Position numbers and translations under genes: made by a program. This document shows, piece after piece, positions 55,850 through 64,000 of a stretch of 64,000 nt of DNA (position 1 is the stretch's first letter; each line of letters starts with the position of its first letter). Source of the DNA: Gammaproteobacteria bacterium (lineage in GTDB: Bacteria; Pseudomonadota; Gammaproteobacteria; Arenicellales; UBA868); assembly GCA_022451485.1 (NCBI GenBank), contig JAKUQS010000005.1:62001-126000 (forward strand), written 5' to 3'. Under the pieces are notes generated by a model. That model was given only the letters and a program-made list of their open reading frames with translations, did no database searches and was not told the origin of the DNA.

Positions 55850-56646
55850 GCGCTGAGGTAACCATCGTCACACATCAACATGTGTCCGGTGACGAGTTGT
55901 GATGCATCGCTTGCGAGAAACACCGCAGCACCAATCAGCTCCCGCGGTAATCCCGATCGTTTGCGGATCATGCGTTGTTCGATGAAATCAGAAGTCACCG
56001 AGGTTGAGTGTCTCGCGTTGGTGGTCAGCGGAGACTCCATGAGCGTGGGTCCGATTGCGTTGACGCGGACACCTCGATCCCGCCATTCAAGGGCCAGAGC
56101 TCGCGTTAACTGCAGAACACCGCCCTTCGATGCCAAGTAGGCGCTCGCCCACGGGTACGCAACGTATGAGCCGATCGATCCCATATTGATGATGTTTCCC
56201 CTGCCTTGTTCCAGCATGACTGAGCCAAATGACTGGCAGGGTATATAGGTTCCTTTTAGATTGAGTTCGATAATGCGATCGAACTGTGCCTCTGGAAAAT
56301 CTTCCGCCGGACTGCGATGTGCGCTGCCGGCACTGTTAACCAGAATATCAATGTGGCCAAGGCGGTGCTGCAGATCTTTTGCTGCACTGTCGCATTGCTT
56401 TTTGTCGGTTACGTTCAAGGTCAGAATTTCACCAGTACCCCCCGATGCATTAATAGTGTGGCAGACACGTTGTGCACCTGCGGTGTCGATGTCTACTATG
56501 ACGACGTGCACACCCAATTGACCGAAGCCTGTCGCAATTGCCGCACCCAGGCCACTCGCTGCGCCGGTCACGATAGCGACTCGACCTGCCAGGTCAAAGA
56601 GATTGCCCACGTAACCGGGCGGTACCAGTGTGTCGTCGTCAGTCAT
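55846..56646 (-). CDS. Short-chain dehydrogenase/reductase
   Basis: TGAASGLGAAIATGF, NSAGSAH, NMGSIGSYVAYP, YLASKGG (YxxxK) and QLVTGHMLMCDDG show a classical SDR. I used ATG 56646 (266 residues); an in-frame GTG four codons earlier is equally possible, with no clear ribosome site for either. It is coupled to tag by a 4-base overlap and lies 45 bases after the TTC38-like gene, all in one direction. Confidence 0.85.
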   Translation of the reverse strand: MTDDDTLVPPGYVGNLFDLAGRVAIVTGAASGLGAAIATGFGQLGVHVVIVDIDTAGAQRVCHTINASGGTGEILTLNVTDKKQCDSAAKDLQHRLGHIDILVNSAGSAHRSPAEDFPEAQFDRIIELNLKGTYIPCQSFGSVMLEQGRGNIINMGSIGSYVAYPWASAYLASKGGVLQLTRALALEWRDRGVRVNAIGPTLMESPLTTNARHSTSVTSDFIEQRMIRKRSGLPRELIGAAVFLASDASQLVTGHMLMCDDGYLSA

Positions 56647-56690
56647 GACGCGTGTCACGCCTATTGTTCATTCTATGAGCACAGTGGGTG

Positions 56691-58076
56691 TTACGCGGCA
56701 AGTAGGGTTGAACATTGCTGCCGAGCAGTTTTGGCTGCTCTGGCGTCACCGGCCAACTCGAGTGCGTCGGCATAACGGCGCCAGGTATGTGGATTTTTTG
56801 GCTTCAAAGCAATACGCTCTGCCAGGAGGGCCCGGGCGTCGGTAGCCCGATTCCCTCGCAGAGCGGCCTCCGTTAACACCAGAGCAAACAGATCTCTCTG
56901 GGCATGACTTCCACCGATCGCTATCACGTCGTATCGTGCGGGTAATAGGCGTTCAAACGCTGCGTCAAAGCGTCCTTCGTGAAAACTTACAATAGCCTCA
57001 GCCAGCGTGAGACCAACACGGGCAATGACCTGGCACTGCGTGTCATCACGCTGCGCAGCTTGCCGTAATGACGTGAGCATTTCCTGGATAGCCTCAGTTC
57101 GACCGCCACGCGCCAACGCCATGATGAAATGGGCATCGGCAAAGTACAGCAGATGCCCCTGGGTACGTGGTTCGCTGAGATCAGCCAGTTCCTCCCAGCG
57201 ATTGCCAACATCGATGCCACGGTTCTCAAGGCGCCACAGCATCGCAATCGCATTCGTCATGTCAAGATATTCCTCAGTTTGTGTCGCTCGAAACTGGGTG
57301 TCGTACAAGGTTAGCACCTCGTCATATCTTTCTTTTTCTAACGAGAAAAGTGCGCGGTGCCACCAGACATGAAAAGTAAAATTGTTCATGCCCGTCCACT
57401 GTTTGCTGAGTTTATCGATCCAGGCTATACCTTCGTCGTGACGCTCCTGCATCTCGAATACATGAGTCACCGCATGGGTCGCCCAGATATCTGAGGGGTT
57501 GTCGTCAACTGCCTCACGCCCCCAGCGCTCAGCGGCCTGATAATCACCGGATTCCTCAAGCCCAAATGCATAGAGGCCCTTGATATAACCGTAACCCGGT
57601 ATGCTCGTATCCCAGTGTGGTAGAACACGCGCTGCAGAATCTCTCATGCGCCTTGCATCGCCCGAATAAAAATGAGTGAAATGCGCTAAGCGGATGGCCA
57701 ACACGTCGGTGGGGTGGTCCAGCAGAATTTGCTCCCATGCCGAATTCGCACCCTGCCAATCACCATCACACCATCGCCCTAGCGCCTGGTGATGAAGTTG
57801 TTCACGTTTATGCGAACCACAGGCGGAGATGGCGCGGCCTGTTGCTTCATGGCATTGTCGCGCCTTTTCCTCGAGCGCGGGTACCGCAAAGAGTTTCATG
57901 AAATAGCCGCGTAGGATATGTAGCATCGGCATATTGTCGTCCGCTGCCAAGCCCTCTTTGAGATGTGTACCCGTCGTCAGTTGAAACCCAAGGTATGCGT
58001 TAATCGTCGCGTCATATGAGAGAACCGCTTGTTCATTGGCCGCCGTTAGGGGTAAGCCGCGTTGGTCGTAAAACAT
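56691..58076 (-). CDS. Tetratricopeptide repeat protein, TTC38 family
   Basis: The 461-residue protein is rich in helical TPR-like repeats, e.g. ALGRWCDGDWQGANSAWEQIL, LYAFGLEESGDYQAAERWG, FSLEKERYDEVLTLYD and ADALELAGDARAAKTARQ. The early LTAANEQAVLSYDATINAYLGF and the WATHAVTHVFEMQERHDEGI segment match bacterial members of the TTC38 family, whose function is unknown. AGGAG lies 8 bases before ATG 58076; an upstream extension to 58130 lies before that site. Probably cytoplasmic scaffold or carrier; may belong to the SDR/tag transcription unit. Confidence 0.8.
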   Translation of the reverse strand: MFYDQRGLPLTAANEQAVLSYDATINAYLGFQLTTGTHLKEGLAADDNMPMLHILRGYFMKLFAVPALEEKARQCHEATGRAISACGSHKREQLHHQALGRWCDGDWQGANSAWEQILLDHPTDVLAIRLAHFTHFYSGDARRMRDSAARVLPHWDTSIPGYGYIKGLYAFGLEESGDYQAAERWGREAVDDNPSDIWATHAVTHVFEMQERHDEGIAWIDKLSKQWTGMNNFTFHVWWHRALFSLEKERYDEVLTLYDTQFRATQTEEYLDMTNAIAMLWRLENRGIDVGNRWEELADLSEPRTQGHLLYFADAHFIMALARGGRTEAIQEMLTSLRQAAQRDDTQCQVIARVGLTLAEAIVSFHEGRFDAAFERLLPARYDVIAIGGSHAQRDLFALVLTEAALRGNRATDARALLAERIALKPKNPHTWRRYADALELAGDARAAKTARQQCSTLLAA

Positions 58077-58201
58077 AATGAGAGCTCCTGTGCCGATGCA
58101 CATTGTCAATGCTGAGCCCAACGGGTGCAACGTGGCGATGAGGCGGATGTAATGAGTATTTCCAGCTATGATTCGGTCTTCAATCTAAGGAGAGTCATGC
58201 C

Positions 58202-59401
58202 GTGACAGTCGAATTGTCTGCCGATCAACGGGCCCTGCAAGCGCGTGTGAGGGAATTTTCCCAAGACCACGTGCGAAAACGAGCACTAGAAACAGACCAG
58301 AGCGAGCAGTATCCCTGGGACATCGTTGAAAAGATGGTGGAGTCAGGGTTTTTTGGAATGACGGTCCCGACAGCCTATGGGGGGCAGGGTCGGTCCTACT
58401 TGGATGCCGTCCTTCTGATTGAGGAGATGGCGAAAGAGTGTGGTGTCACCGGCCGTATCGCGGTCGAGGCCAACATGGGAGCTATCAGTGCGATCATGGC
58501 TTACGGTTCTGACGAACAAAAAAAACTGGCCGCTGATTTGGTACTGGCGGGTGATAAGCCAGCGATCTGCATCACCGAGCCCGCTGCCGGCAGCGCGGCA
58601 ACAGAGATGACAACCCGCGCTGATAAGCGCGGTAATGGTTATGTGCTAAATGGTGCGAAGCATTGGATTACTGGTGCGGGCGTATCAAGACTGCATCTGA
58701 TCTTTGCAAGGGTATTCGACGAAGCGGGGGAAGAGCAGGGTATTGGTGGCTTCATTGCACTAAGAGATGAAACAGAAGGGCTTCGCATTGGTCGACGTGA
58801 GCCCACCATGGGATTGCGGGGTATTCCCGAAGCCGAGGTATTTTTTGAAGAGATGGTGGTCCCACCAGCCAATCTTGTGTTACCGCCACGTGGCTTGAAA
58901 AAAGGATTTGCGGATCTCATGACGGCCTACAACAGTCAACGGGTCGGTGCTGGCACGGTGGCATTTGGGCTTGCGCTCGGTGGCTATGAGCGGGCTTTGG
59001 CCTATGCCAATGAACGCGAACAGTTTGGTCGGGCGATTGCTGAATTTCAGGGCTTGCAATGGATGCTCGCCGATATGTCCATACAGCTTGAGGCCAGCAG
59101 GGGGCTGATTTACCGCGCGGCAAAGAGTGCGGAAATTGACGGGGCGTTGGGATTTCCGGACGCACTGCTGGCGGCGCAGGCCAAGGTGTTTGCTTCCGAG
59201 ATGGCGATTAGGGTGACAAACGATGCCTTACAGGTATTTGGTGCGAAGGGGTACTCGCGCAACACCGGGATTGAACGAATTGTGCGCGATGCACGAATGT
59301 TCACTATTGGAGGTGGCACTGCGCAGATTTTACGGACCATGATTGCGAGTCGCATCCTGAACCGTAAGCTGCCGCAGCGGCGAGACGGATACGCAGATTA
59401 G
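58202..59401 (+). CDS. Acyl-CoA dehydrogenase-fold protein lacking catalytic Glu; 3-sulfinopropanoyl-CoA desulfinase-like
   Basis: The 399-residue protein has the full acyl-CoA dehydrogenase framework (ICITEPAAGSAATEMT, HWITGAG, REQFGRAIAEFQGLQWM). The usual catalytic Glu in YEGT is replaced by Gly371 (TIGGGT), and the alternative isovaleryl-type position is Gln246 (NSQRVGAG). Arg85 lies in the GRIAVEA segment. Gln at this position plus a nearby Arg is the described pattern of the desulfinase AcdDPN7, which releases sulfite from 3-sulfinopropanoyl-CoA without net oxidation. Overall motifs also agree as far as I recall. GTG start with AAGGAGA upstream. The substrate assignment is an inference. 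Confidence 0.75.
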   Translation: MTVELSADQRALQARVREFSQDHVRKRALETDQSEQYPWDIVEKMVESGFFGMTVPTAYGGQGRSYLDAVLLIEEMAKECGVTGRIAVEANMGAISAIMAYGSDEQKKLAADLVLAGDKPAICITEPAAGSAATEMTTRADKRGNGYVLNGAKHWITGAGVSRLHLIFARVFDEAGEEQGIGGFIALRDETEGLRIGRREPTMGLRGIPEAEVFFEEMVVPPANLVLPPRGLKKGFADLMTAYNSQRVGAGTVAFGLALGGYERALAYANEREQFGRAIAEFQGLQWMLADMSIQLEASRGLIYRAAKSAEIDGALGFPDALLAAQAKVFASEMAIRVTNDALQVFGAKGYSRNTGIERIVRDARMFTIGGGTAQILRTMIASRILNRKLPQRRDGYAD

Positions 59402-59411
59402 TAGCGTACTC

Positions 59412-60080
59412 CTATCCGTAAGTTCCGTCCCAACTATCGGGTTGTGAATTGGCAACGGTTCCGTCCGGGTTCATTTCTGGACGGTTGAGTGTAAAGACGG
59501 TGTTTGGCCTTACCACTGCGTATTCCATGTAGCCCATGCGTGCAATGGGTTGCATGGCGCCGGTGTTGACAATGCCGTCTTCGATATACTCATCATCGAT
59601 ATAAATGCCGATTACCTCTCCAATAACGACAAAGTGGCCACTATCAGTGCCCGGTTTCACGTCGGGTAGTTCGACGGTCTTCCAGTGACGGCACTCCAGT
59701 GCTGCGGGGCTCTCTTTGACTCGTGGGGGGCGTACGAAGTTGGACGCGGTTGCGGTTAACCCACCGAGGGGGAATTCATCAACTGCGGAGGGAACTGGGG
59801 CAGAGGAGAGGTTCATGCCCTCACGGGTGTCCCAATTTGACATCGAACAGGTGAATTCACCGGTCTCATGAATGTTACGCACACTATCCTTTATATTGGC
59901 TGAGGCAAACATGACGTAATGAGGTCTATCGCTGATGGCATTAAAAAAGCTGTACGGCGCTAGATTGCAGATGCCGTCTTCACTGACGCTGCATATCCAA
60001 CCAATCGGCCGTGGTGCGACTAGGGCCTTGAAGGGGTCATGTTTCAGGCCATGTTCATTTTTTATTGCATCGTAGTACAT
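59412..60080 (-). CDS. Flavin reductase-like FMN-binding split-barrel protein
   Basis: From ATG 60080 the 222-residue product reads MYYDAIKNEHGLKHDPFKAL, then VAPRPIGWICSVSEDG, NLAPYSFFNAISDRPHYVMFA and GEFTCSMSNWDTREGMN, typical of the flavin reductase/DIM6-NTAB family with bound FMN. The frame stays open to 60203 but that extension has no similarity. It is a single minus-strand gene between two acyl-CoA dehydrogenase genes. It could supply reduced flavin to the HpaB-type enzyme, or act as an independent oxidoreductase. Confidence 0.82.
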   Translation of the reverse strand: MYYDAIKNEHGLKHDPFKALVAPRPIGWICSVSEDGICNLAPYSFFNAISDRPHYVMFASANIKDSVRNIHETGEFTCSMSNWDTREGMNLSSAPVPSAVDEFPLGGLTATASNFVRPPRVKESPAALECRHWKTVELPDVKPGTDSGHFVVIGEVIGIYIDDEYIEDGIVNTGAMQPIARMGYMEYAVVRPNTVFTLNRPEMNPDGTVANSQPDSWDGTYG

Positions 60081-60357
60081 GAAGGTAGGAATCCCAGGTC
60101 GGAAGAATTGTTTGATGTAGAGTTTACTTGTCCACGAAACCTGAGAACAGGTCTCATTATGATGGCATCTTGGATGCATAGTTGAGCGGAAGTGAGCGGA
60201 CAAGTGAGTTCATTTAATATTGGAAGCGTGTCAGGCGAACTTGTTAATCGAAATGTCAGCCTGTCTTAAATGGTGATCAGATGCTTTGCGTATTACCATC
60301 GCTTTGGGCGTTAGACTTTACTTTGAAAAAACACCACATCTGAGAAAGGGGCGTTGA

Positions 60358-61512
60358 ATGGCACTTGATGAGGCGACACTTGGCCAATTGCGTGAAACAG
60401 TTCGACGTTTTGTTAGTGAGCGGCTGATTCCGTTAGAGGCGCAGGTAGCTGAGGATGATGTTGTTCCTGAGTCTGTGGTGGAGGAGATGCGAGCGTTAGG
60501 GCTATTTGGTTTATCCATTCCCGAAAAGTACGGTGGACTCGGTCTGAGCATGTTTGAGGAAGTTCAGATCGCTTTTGAGTTTGGCCGCACCTCGCCTGCG
60601 TTTCGATCTGTGATTGGTACAAACAACGGAATTGGTTCGCACGGAATCATTATCGATGGCACCGAAACGCAGAAGAATTACTACCTGCCACTACTCGCTC
60701 GTGGTGAGATTATTAGCGCGTTTGCCCTGACGGAACCGCAATCGGGTTCGGATGCGGCGTCAATATCAACTACGGCACGTCGGGAAGGTGACGAATACGT
60801 CATTAATGGAACCAAGCGCTATATCACTAATGCCCCGGAAGCGAGTTTGTTTACGGTGTTTGCGAGAACGGCGCCAAAGGCTGATGGGGTTAAGGGTATT
60901 TCCGCGTTGTTGGTCGAAGGTGATACTCCTGGCATCACGATCGGTCCCTGGGATCGAAAAATGGGACAACGAGGTGCGCACACGGCTGATGTCACGTTCA
61001 CGGATTGCCGAGTCAGCGCAGATGCACTGATCAGTGGAACTGAGGGGGTGGGTTTCAAGACGGCAATGAAAGTGCTTGATCGTGGGCGTATTCATATTGG
61101 GGCGGTGTGTGTGGCAACGGCCGAACGCCTGATTGATGACAGCTTGCGTTACGCGATGGAGCGGCAACAATTTGGTCAGCCAATCGCCGAATTTCAGTTG
61201 ATACAGGCGATGCTCGCAGATAGTCGAGCCGAAACGTATGCTGCGCGTTGTATGGTGGAGGAGACGGCACGTCGGCGGGATAGCGGATTGCCTGTGGTGA
61301 CTGAAGCGAGTTGTTGCAAACTGTTTTGTGCTGAGATGGTGGGTCGTGTGGCTGACCGAGCAGTGCAAATTCATGGTGGTGCAGGTTATATGGCGGAATA
61401 CGGGATTGAGCGTTTTTACCGCGACGTCAGGTTATTCCGCATCTACGAGGGTACCAGTCAGATTCAGCAATTAGTGATTGCCCGTAATATGATGCGGGAG
61501 GCTGCTGAATGA
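60358..61512 (+). CDS. Acyl-CoA dehydrogenase (catalytic Glu present)
   Basis: The 384-residue protein has FALTEPQSGSDAASI, YITNAPEA, RQQFGQPIAEFQLIQ, IHGGAGYMAEYGIER and RIYEGTSQIQ with the catalytic base Glu364. It should form a 2-enoyl-CoA and pass electrons to ETF. It contrasts with the homologue at 58202, which lacks this Glu. It starts a likely beta-oxidation-like run with the downstream dehydrogenase and ligase, separated from them by about 530 bases. Confidence 0.92.
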   Translation: MALDEATLGQLRETVRRFVSERLIPLEAQVAEDDVVPESVVEEMRALGLFGLSIPEKYGGLGLSMFEEVQIAFEFGRTSPAFRSVIGTNNGIGSHGIIIDGTETQKNYYLPLLARGEIISAFALTEPQSGSDAASISTTARREGDEYVINGTKRYITNAPEASLFTVFARTAPKADGVKGISALLVEGDTPGITIGPWDRKMGQRGAHTADVTFTDCRVSADALISGTEGVGFKTAMKVLDRGRIHIGAVCVATAERLIDDSLRYAMERQQFGQPIAEFQLIQAMLADSRAETYAARCMVEETARRRDSGLPVVTEASCCKLFCAEMVGRVADRAVQIHGGAGYMAEYGIERFYRDVRLFRIYEGTSQIQQLVIARNMMREAAE

Positions 61513-62040
61513 TGTAGTGCCGTGGACAGCCGTGGCCTTATCGCTCGCCATTCAACGATGCATAAAGCACCGAGGTTGTGGGTGCTGTGTTGGCCGACAC
61601 AGATCGCTCATCCCGAAGGGTCAATCTCGAGGCGTTGAGGTGGTTGACGGCAGACCAAACGATGAAATGTCAGTGCCGACTCTTTCCCAAACATTACCTC
61701 TGACGATTCGCTTGTGGCTGATCCTGCCGATAAATTTGCAACTCGGCGTTTGAGCTGTTTTTTCTGACCGCTGGCACGCAAAGAACATAGAGATTGGAGT
61801 CCACCCACATCGCCCTGATATCAGGATGATGTGAAAGGTTAGCCCCGTCGTTATTCAGATACGGTAACGGGAATGAAAGGGTTGGGCAGCGCTCGCGTAG
61901 AAGTTGCAAATGAGGTAGGTATGGCGCGACTAGTCGATACCTTTAAAGTGGATATCACAAAGGCGTGTAAAAGGGTTAGGATGGGGCTAGGTTTTCCATC
62001 ACCCAAGTATCGGTCTACTCAAGAGATTATCGGAGCTTCT
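61513..62040. other. Intergenic region before the 3-hydroxyacyl-CoA dehydrogenase gene
   Basis: I see no supportable gene in these 528 bases; short frames on both strands have no recognisable motif or ribosome site. A perfect 12-base palindrome CCTGATATCAGG at 61814-61825 could be an operator. The frame of the following gene is open back to 61873, but the family-conserved start and a GGAG site place its ATG at 62041. Confidence 0.35.
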
Positions 62041-63009
62041 ATGAGCGCAAAAACGATTCAGAATATTGCGGTTATTGGATTAGGGACCATTGGTCATAGC
62101 GTAGTGCAGATGTTTGCGGTGTCTGGCTGTTACGTTCGGTGTTTTGATCCGTCATCGTCAGTGCGAGATGGACTTGAGAATCGTATTCGTGACAACCTTA
62201 ACCAGATGGTCGATGCCGATCTTTTTATCAAAGGTGATATCGAAACCGCATTGGCAAAGATAACGGTTTGCGATACAGAAAAAGAAGCACTGGTAGGTGC
62301 TGAGTTTGTTTCTGAAGCAGCCAGCGAAGAATTAGGGTTAAAACAGACATTGTTTTCTCGTATGGAAAAAAGTGTGGATGCGGAAACTATTTTGGCGAGT
62401 AATACGTCGACACATCCGATGACCGACATCGCTCGGCTGATGCAGCATCCCGATCGCGCAATCGTCACCCATCCATTCAATCCGCCGCACATTATCCCAG
62501 TGGTCGAAGTAGTTCCGGGCGAACATACGAGTGAACAAACGATCGAAGTGGCTACGTCACTGCTTAGGCGTGTGGGCAAGCAACCAGTGCGTCTTAACAA
62601 AGAGTTACCAGGATTTCTGGTTAATCGAATTCAAATGGCAATGATTCGGGAGATATGGGATCTGCTTGATCAGGAAGTGGCGACAGCGGAGGATATAGAT
62701 CTTGCTGTCCAGGGTAGTCTTGGGTTTCGGTTAGCCGGGTTGGGTCCCTTGAAGGTATGTGATTTTGCTGGTGTTGATTTGTGGGCTCAGGTATTCAGTA
62801 ACCTGGCTGACGAGATCACTTCTACGAATAAATTGTCTAAAGGAGTCAGGACTCTCGTTGAGAGAGGGGATTACGGCACCAAGAGCGGCCGTGGGTTCTT
62901 TGATTATTCGGCACCAGGTGTTTTGGAGGCACAGGTCACTGCTCGGGATAGAGGATTCCTGGAGGTCCTGAAACTGTTTCATCAACGACCGATCCCGACA
63001 GAAAACTGA
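62041..63009 (+). CDS. 3-hydroxyacyl-CoA dehydrogenase of the lambda-crystallin/carnitine dehydrogenase-like branch
   Basis: The NAD site IAVIGLGTIGHSVVQMFAVSG, NTSTHPMTDIA and VTHPFNPPHIIPVVEVVPG with the catalytic His, then ELPGFLVNRIQMAM, form the 3HCDH fold. HPFNPPH is typical of the lambda-crystallin, L-gulonate and carnitine dehydrogenase branch rather than fatty-acid FadB. The 322-residue protein has only one C-terminal helical domain. ATG 62041 follows GGAG at 5 bases. It lies two bases before the ligase gene, so the hydroxy substrate may be a CoA ester or a free acid that is then activated. Confidence 0.83.
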   Translation: MSAKTIQNIAVIGLGTIGHSVVQMFAVSGCYVRCFDPSSSVRDGLENRIRDNLNQMVDADLFIKGDIETALAKITVCDTEKEALVGAEFVSEAASEELGLKQTLFSRMEKSVDAETILASNTSTHPMTDIARLMQHPDRAIVTHPFNPPHIIPVVEVVPGEHTSEQTIEVATSLLRRVGKQPVRLNKELPGFLVNRIQMAMIREIWDLLDQEVATAEDIDLAVQGSLGFRLAGLGPLKVCDFAGVDLWAQVFSNLADEITSTNKLSKGVRTLVERGDYGTKSGRGFFDYSAPGVLEAQVTARDRGFLEVLKLFHQRPIPTEN

Positions 63010-63011
63010 AA

Positions 63012-64000
63012 ATGTTGCAGGCGCACGAATCATCGAGCATAGGGGCATTGTTTCGTGAGCGTGCTGGCATCGATTGCTCGGCCGTGGCGTTGATTGAGGG
63101 GGATCGCCGAGTGTCCTATCGTGAACTCAATGATCGAGTTAACCGGTTAGTACATGTGCTTGTTGGGCGCGGTGTTCGTTCTGGAGATCGAGTCGCAATT
63201 TTGGCGAGAAATTGTGCCGCGTATGTAGAACTGGAGTTGGCGGCGGCAAAGCTCGGTGTGTTGGTTGCGGCACTCAACTGGCGGCTGTCGGCGAGTGAGT
63301 TATCGCACTGTATAGCATTGGCGGAGCCCAGTTTGCTGATTGTGGCGGAGGACTATATCGACACGGCGTCTAAAGCAGATAGCATGAATAGCCCTCAAAT
63401 AATCCTCGGCGCTGAGTATGATGCATGCCTCGATCGAGCGGACAATCACGAACCCGTGATTCAATGCGGAGGTGAGGATGGCCTCGTTATCCTCTATACC
63501 AGCGGAACGACTGGCCGACCAAAGGGTGCCGTCATTAGCCACCGTGCTCTGATTGCGCGCGGAGCCGTTTTTGGAATGGATCTTGGCATCATGCCGCACG
63601 AGACATTTGTGGCCTGGGCTCCATTGTTCCATATGGCATCGACTGACCAAGCGCTAGCGACATTGATGCGCGGGGGCTCGGTAGCCATCATCGATGGCTA
63701 CGACGCAGAGGCATTCGAACGCACCATCGCTTCTGAAAATATCGGTTGGTTACCTTTGATACCTGGGATGATTGAACGCTTGCTCAAGGACTTTGACGGG
63801 AGAGCTCTACGAATACAGGGCATTCGAGTAATAGGAGCCATGGCGGATCTCGTTGCCATGCACCACATCATGCAGGCTACTACGGCACTGAATGCCCCCT
63901 ATGTTAATTCATTCGGTTCCACGGAGACTGGGTTACCCCCAGCGAGTGCGGGACTAATTCCGATAGGTAGCGATTCTATCGACTTGGCAAAGCGACAGAG
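63012..64000 (+). CDS. AMP-forming acyl-CoA synthetase/ligase (3' end cut by window)
   Basis: The open frame from ATG 63012 to the window end gives about 329 residues. It has VSYRELNDRVNRL, GDRVAILARN, the ATP-binding signature LYTSGTTGRPKGAV, then WAPLFHMAST and NSFGSTETG (motif A5 region). This is the N-terminal two thirds of a class I adenylate-forming ligase that makes an acyl-CoA. It starts three bases after the dehydrogenase stop, so the two are co-translated. The acid substrate is unknown; given the desulfinase-like gene it may be a sulfur-containing or branched acid. Confidence 0.88.
   Translation, partial: MLQAHESSSIGALFRERAGIDCSAVALIEGDRRVSYRELNDRVNRLVHVLVGRGVRSGDRVAILARNCAAYVELELAAAKLGVLVAALNWRLSASELSHCIALAEPSLLIVAEDYIDTASKADSMNSPQIILGAEYDACLDRADNHEPVIQCGGEDGLVILYTSGTTGRPKGAVISHRALIARGAVFGMDLGIMPHETFVAWAPLFHMASTDQALATLMRGGSVAIIDGYDAEAFERTIASENIGWLPLIPGMIERLLKDFDGRALRIQGIRVIGAMADLVAMHHIMQATTALNAPYVNSFGSTETGLPPASAGLIPIGSDSIDLAKRQ

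Noticed and set aside
61694-61909. Minus-strand 71-codon frame in the gap before the hydroxyacyl-CoA dehydrogenase
   Set aside because: No recognisable motif or ribosome site, and it overlaps the region just before a well supported gene.

Overview
The window is a gene-dense stretch of a bacterial chromosome. It has no rRNA, tRNA, CRISPR array, IS element or phage gene that I can see. Base composition looks slightly above 50% G+C. Tripartite tricarboxylate (TctABC) and Dpp-type transporters, HyuA/HyuB, D-aminoacylase, BVMO and Rieske genes together suggest a heterotrophic member of the Pseudomonadota, perhaps a marine gammaproteobacterium. No phylogenetic marker is present, so the taxonomy is an inference. 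About 54 protein genes, two decayed genes, one clear terminator and one strong intra-operon hairpin can be supported. I recognise no DNA-binding transcription regulator anywhere in the 64 kb.

Layout. 1-484: 3' part of an oxaloacetate decarboxylase-like gene (minus). 773-6478: a plus-strand oxidative cassette with a methyltransferase, a flavin reductase carrying a NUDIX-like tail, a PhyH dioxygenase, a Rieske oxygenase and a Baeyer-Villiger monooxygenase. 6484-11436 (minus): TctC-TctB-TctA uptake system, aspartate dehydrogenase and an alpha/beta hydrolase. 11877-20807 (plus): DppABCDF-type peptide importer followed by an NHL beta-propeller, a D-aminoacylase and an M19 dipeptidase-like protein, which together form a module for uptake and cleavage of peptides or N-acyl-D-amino acids. 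20864-26205 (minus): M24 peptidase-like protein, a broken TM1367-type cyclophilin-like gene, HyuA and HyuB. 26398-31302 (plus): GSA-type aminotransferase and a family-1 binding-protein ABC importer with two permeases but no ATPase. 31364-36973 (plus): three-subunit flavin/Fe-S amino-acid dehydrogenase, DapA-family enzyme, TauD dioxygenase and GNAT.

37004-44000 (minus): second GSA-type aminotransferase, an APS kinase fused to a CysN C-terminal piece without the GTPase domain, a zinc-type ADH-like protein, a PcaD-like hydrolase, an SDR and a TcuA-like flavoprotein. 44588-48426 (plus): cysteine desulfurase, cystathionine beta-synthase and cystathionine gamma-lyase, a reverse transsulfuration operon. 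49004-54342 (plus): amine oxidase, HpaB-type monooxygenase, a RidA-family pseudogene, a second Rieske oxygenase and an SDR. 54387-58076 (minus): SDR, 3-methyladenine glycosylase, SDR and a TTC38-like protein. 58202-64000: acyl-CoA enzymes, namely an acyl-CoA dehydrogenase homologue without the catalytic Glu that resembles 3-sulfinopropanoyl-CoA desulfinase, a flavin reductase-like protein, a normal acyl-CoA dehydrogenase, a lambda-crystallin-type 3-hydroxyacyl-CoA dehydrogenase and an AMP-forming ligase cut by the window end.

Overall this reads as a catabolic and nutrient-scavenging region for peptides, hydantoin-like or D-amino compounds, amines, aromatics and organosulfur. Three separate sulfur-linked loci (half-CysNC, transsulfuration operon, desulfinase-like enzyme) recur within about 21 kb.
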